64,000 nucleotides of DNA from assembly GCA_028023455.1 (NCBI GenBank), contig JAQFVV010012420.1, forward strand, positions 7,705,194 through 7,769,193, in the 5' to 3' direction. The notes under the pieces are model-generated. The model saw nothing but the letters and a program-made list of their open reading frames with translations. It was not told where the DNA came from and did no database searches. The position numbers and the translations under genes are program-made. The DNA comes from Epiperipatus broadwayi. Lineage: Eukaryota; Onychophora; Udeonychophora; Euonychophora; Peripatidae. Of this stretch, positions 59,328-64,000 are shown piece by piece (positions within the stretch are counted from its first letter, which is position 1; each line of letters starts with the position of its first letter).

Positions 59328-59606
59328 TATGCAACACTCCAGCAGCATTAGATCCTTAAATCTAGGTGCAGTGCTCTCAGATTCAATGCTCCTCACTGAT
59401 AAAGGCCACAAGCTTGAAATAAGTCTGGGGATATTGGATGAGTAGGTGTAAGATAGTGATTTTATGCACAAAACTTCTTGCATCCATTGATTACATTAAT
59501 TTGCACTGAGTGGCACTACTGTATGGAGAGTTTCGCCTTTGTGTTAAACAGCTTGTGTAAGGATAAAGAATGGTGATCATGTAATGATTAGTGGTTTATT
59601 AAAAAT
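59328..59606 (+). mobile_element. Fragment of the 456-bp retrozyme-like family
   Basis: From gcattagatcc (59344) to gtggttta (59596) it matches the array units at 36-37 kb. Just before it tgcaacactccagca (59328) matches the same family in inverted orientation, so a small palindromic junction is present, as in the array. It lies 20-40 bp after a SINE. It is more diverged than the array units. Confidence 0.75.
59381..59438 (+). ncRNA. Hammerhead-like motif, degenerate
   Basis: Stem I ATTCAA..TCCTCA pairs with TGGGGA..TTGGAT. Core CTGATAA has lost the conserved G. Stem II AGGC-cacaa-GCTT now pairs to the core through A-T. GAAA is intact, and stem III ATAAGT has lost its self-complementarity. 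The predicted cleavage C is 59424. It is likely inactive, but it supports stem I by compensating pairs. Confidence 0.55.
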
Positions 59607-60580
59607 AGATGTAATTATAGAATGAACGATTCTCTTGAGTAATAAAACAGTGTCATATATTAATAAAAATTCACTCGAGATGCATCTTTACTTTTCGTTT
59701 TTACTTGTTATAAATTATCGGAAGCCATTATTTTATATATATAACTAATATTTTTCCTTATACTCTCTACATATATCGATTTCTAAAAAAATAAGCATTT
59801 AGTCTGAGCAGTAGAAAAAGTTTTAGAAATAAATGATATTGATATGTCAATATTATAAAAGGTTTTGCATTTTAATCTTTTAAAAATAGTGAGTCAAGAA
59901 ACTTTTTTAAAAAACTTTCTTATTTTGTCACAAAGAGTTATATATATAAAAAAACACTTAAACGGTCAAATTACATAGGTATCTTATAGCAAAACCTTTT
60001 TAATTTTGTATTTAAGTATAGGTATTACTTTTAGAAAATTTTTACTATACGTCAATATTTCGTATTTTTGAAAATCTAAAACTCAAAAGATCAAACGTTG
60101 AGTACATACCTAAATATTAAATATTAGTACACACATATTTTTATATAACATACATATAAATTGTGCCATATAGATATAATAAATAAATCAACTAGTGTGT
60201 CACATTGTATCATAAAATATTAACATACATGCTTTTAATTACTTCAAAGTAATGATTGTGAAATAGAAGATAGATTGTTTTCAGGAAAAAAAATTGTTGT
60301 TAATTGAAAGAAGTTGCTTTGATTCGTCTTTGAGGCCTTAAAGGAACCGTGCCATTCTTGTTTTCGAAGGTTTATTACTATAGATTATGGGCTGCTCATT
60401 AACATGTATCAACCAGTATATTATAATTTATTGACTTTTTATTTCTGAATTTATGATCAAAAAGCATTATGATCTTAATTATCCGATTCTGGAATAGTTT
60501 TCAATTGAAATACCTGTTGAGTTTTCGTGAAAGCAGGATACGAATTAATTTTACTAGTAAATATTTACAATCATGACCGA
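59607..60580. other. AT-rich DNA without recognisable gene
   Basis: No gene or element recognised before the LINE. Confidence 0.5.
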
Positions 60581-60599
60581 CAAACTAAATTAAGTCTCG

Positions 60600-63850
<3,251 letters not shown>

Positions 63851-64000
63851 AATGAGGAGATAGTTTATTTATTATATTTTATGCAGTTAAGAATATTTAC
63901 ATCGAAATTATAAAATATTAAACTGTACTCTACATATTATAGTTTATTTATTGCTTATTATATAAAATCTTAGAATTTTTATCTCTTATATATACTATTA
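63851..64000. other. AT-rich end of window
   Basis: Nothing recognised after the LINE tail. Confidence 0.6.

Overview
This is strongly AT-rich nuclear DNA from an invertebrate animal. I cannot place the phylum. The evidence is tRNA-derived SINEs, hAT transposases of the ZMYM1/DUF4371 and ZBED5/SCAND3 types, Penelope-like elements (PLEs) with GIY-YIG domains, a decayed endonuclease/reverse-transcriptase LINE and long AT microsatellites. I found no intact host gene, tRNA, rRNA or CRISPR array. Nearly everything recognisable is mobile or repeated DNA, much of it nested.

Layout. 1-3.4 kb: featureless. 3.4-4.9 kb: two inverted copies of a PLE 3' end with a GIY-YIG domain, one arm split by a SINE. 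5.1 kb: a SINE. 5.78-10.70 kb: a complete but decayed hAT element with terminal inverted repeats and an 8-bp target duplication, interrupted by a 5'-truncated PLE (8.38-10.11 kb) bounded by 104-bp inverted repeats. 12.1-12.4 kb: an inverted copy of a second SINE-like family. 14.3-21.0 kb: an old tandem duplication of about 3-3.6 kb. 21.1 kb: a LINE 3' end. 23.75-24.18 kb: a 392-bp-period unit with a hammerhead-ribozyme-like fold. 27.8-31.2 kb: SINEs, a dispersed LTR-like repeat with a 228-bp tandem duplication, and a hairpin. 33.4 kb: a PLE-like inverted repeat. 34.6-41.4 kb: a ZBED5-like hAT on the minus strand, split once by a second complete hAT (37.52-41.30 kb, itself carrying a SINE) and once by a tandem array of 455-458-bp units (35.95-37.40 kb), each with a hammerhead-like motif. 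41.86-42.56 kb: a large palindrome with a hammerhead-like core in each arm. 43-55 kb: mostly featureless, with small duplications. 55.3-57.1 kb: homopolymer-rich, possibly misassembled DNA around a GC-richer island. 57.2-59.1 kb: a second dispersed repeat copy holding a pogo/Tigger-like remnant. 59.2-59.6 kb: a SINE and another hammerhead-bearing fragment. 60.6-63.85 kb: a decayed LINE with an (ATT)n microsatellite in its endonuclease domain.

The most interesting signal is the set of hammerhead-like motifs in two unrelated tandemly organised non-coding repeats. Each has a self-complementary stem III and a covarying stem I, and one array has an 8-bp target duplication. This architecture is what is described for metazoan retrozymes, small non-autonomous circular-RNA retroelements thought to depend on PLE-type machinery. 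PLE remnants are present in the same window. Ribozyme activity and mobilisation are inferences.
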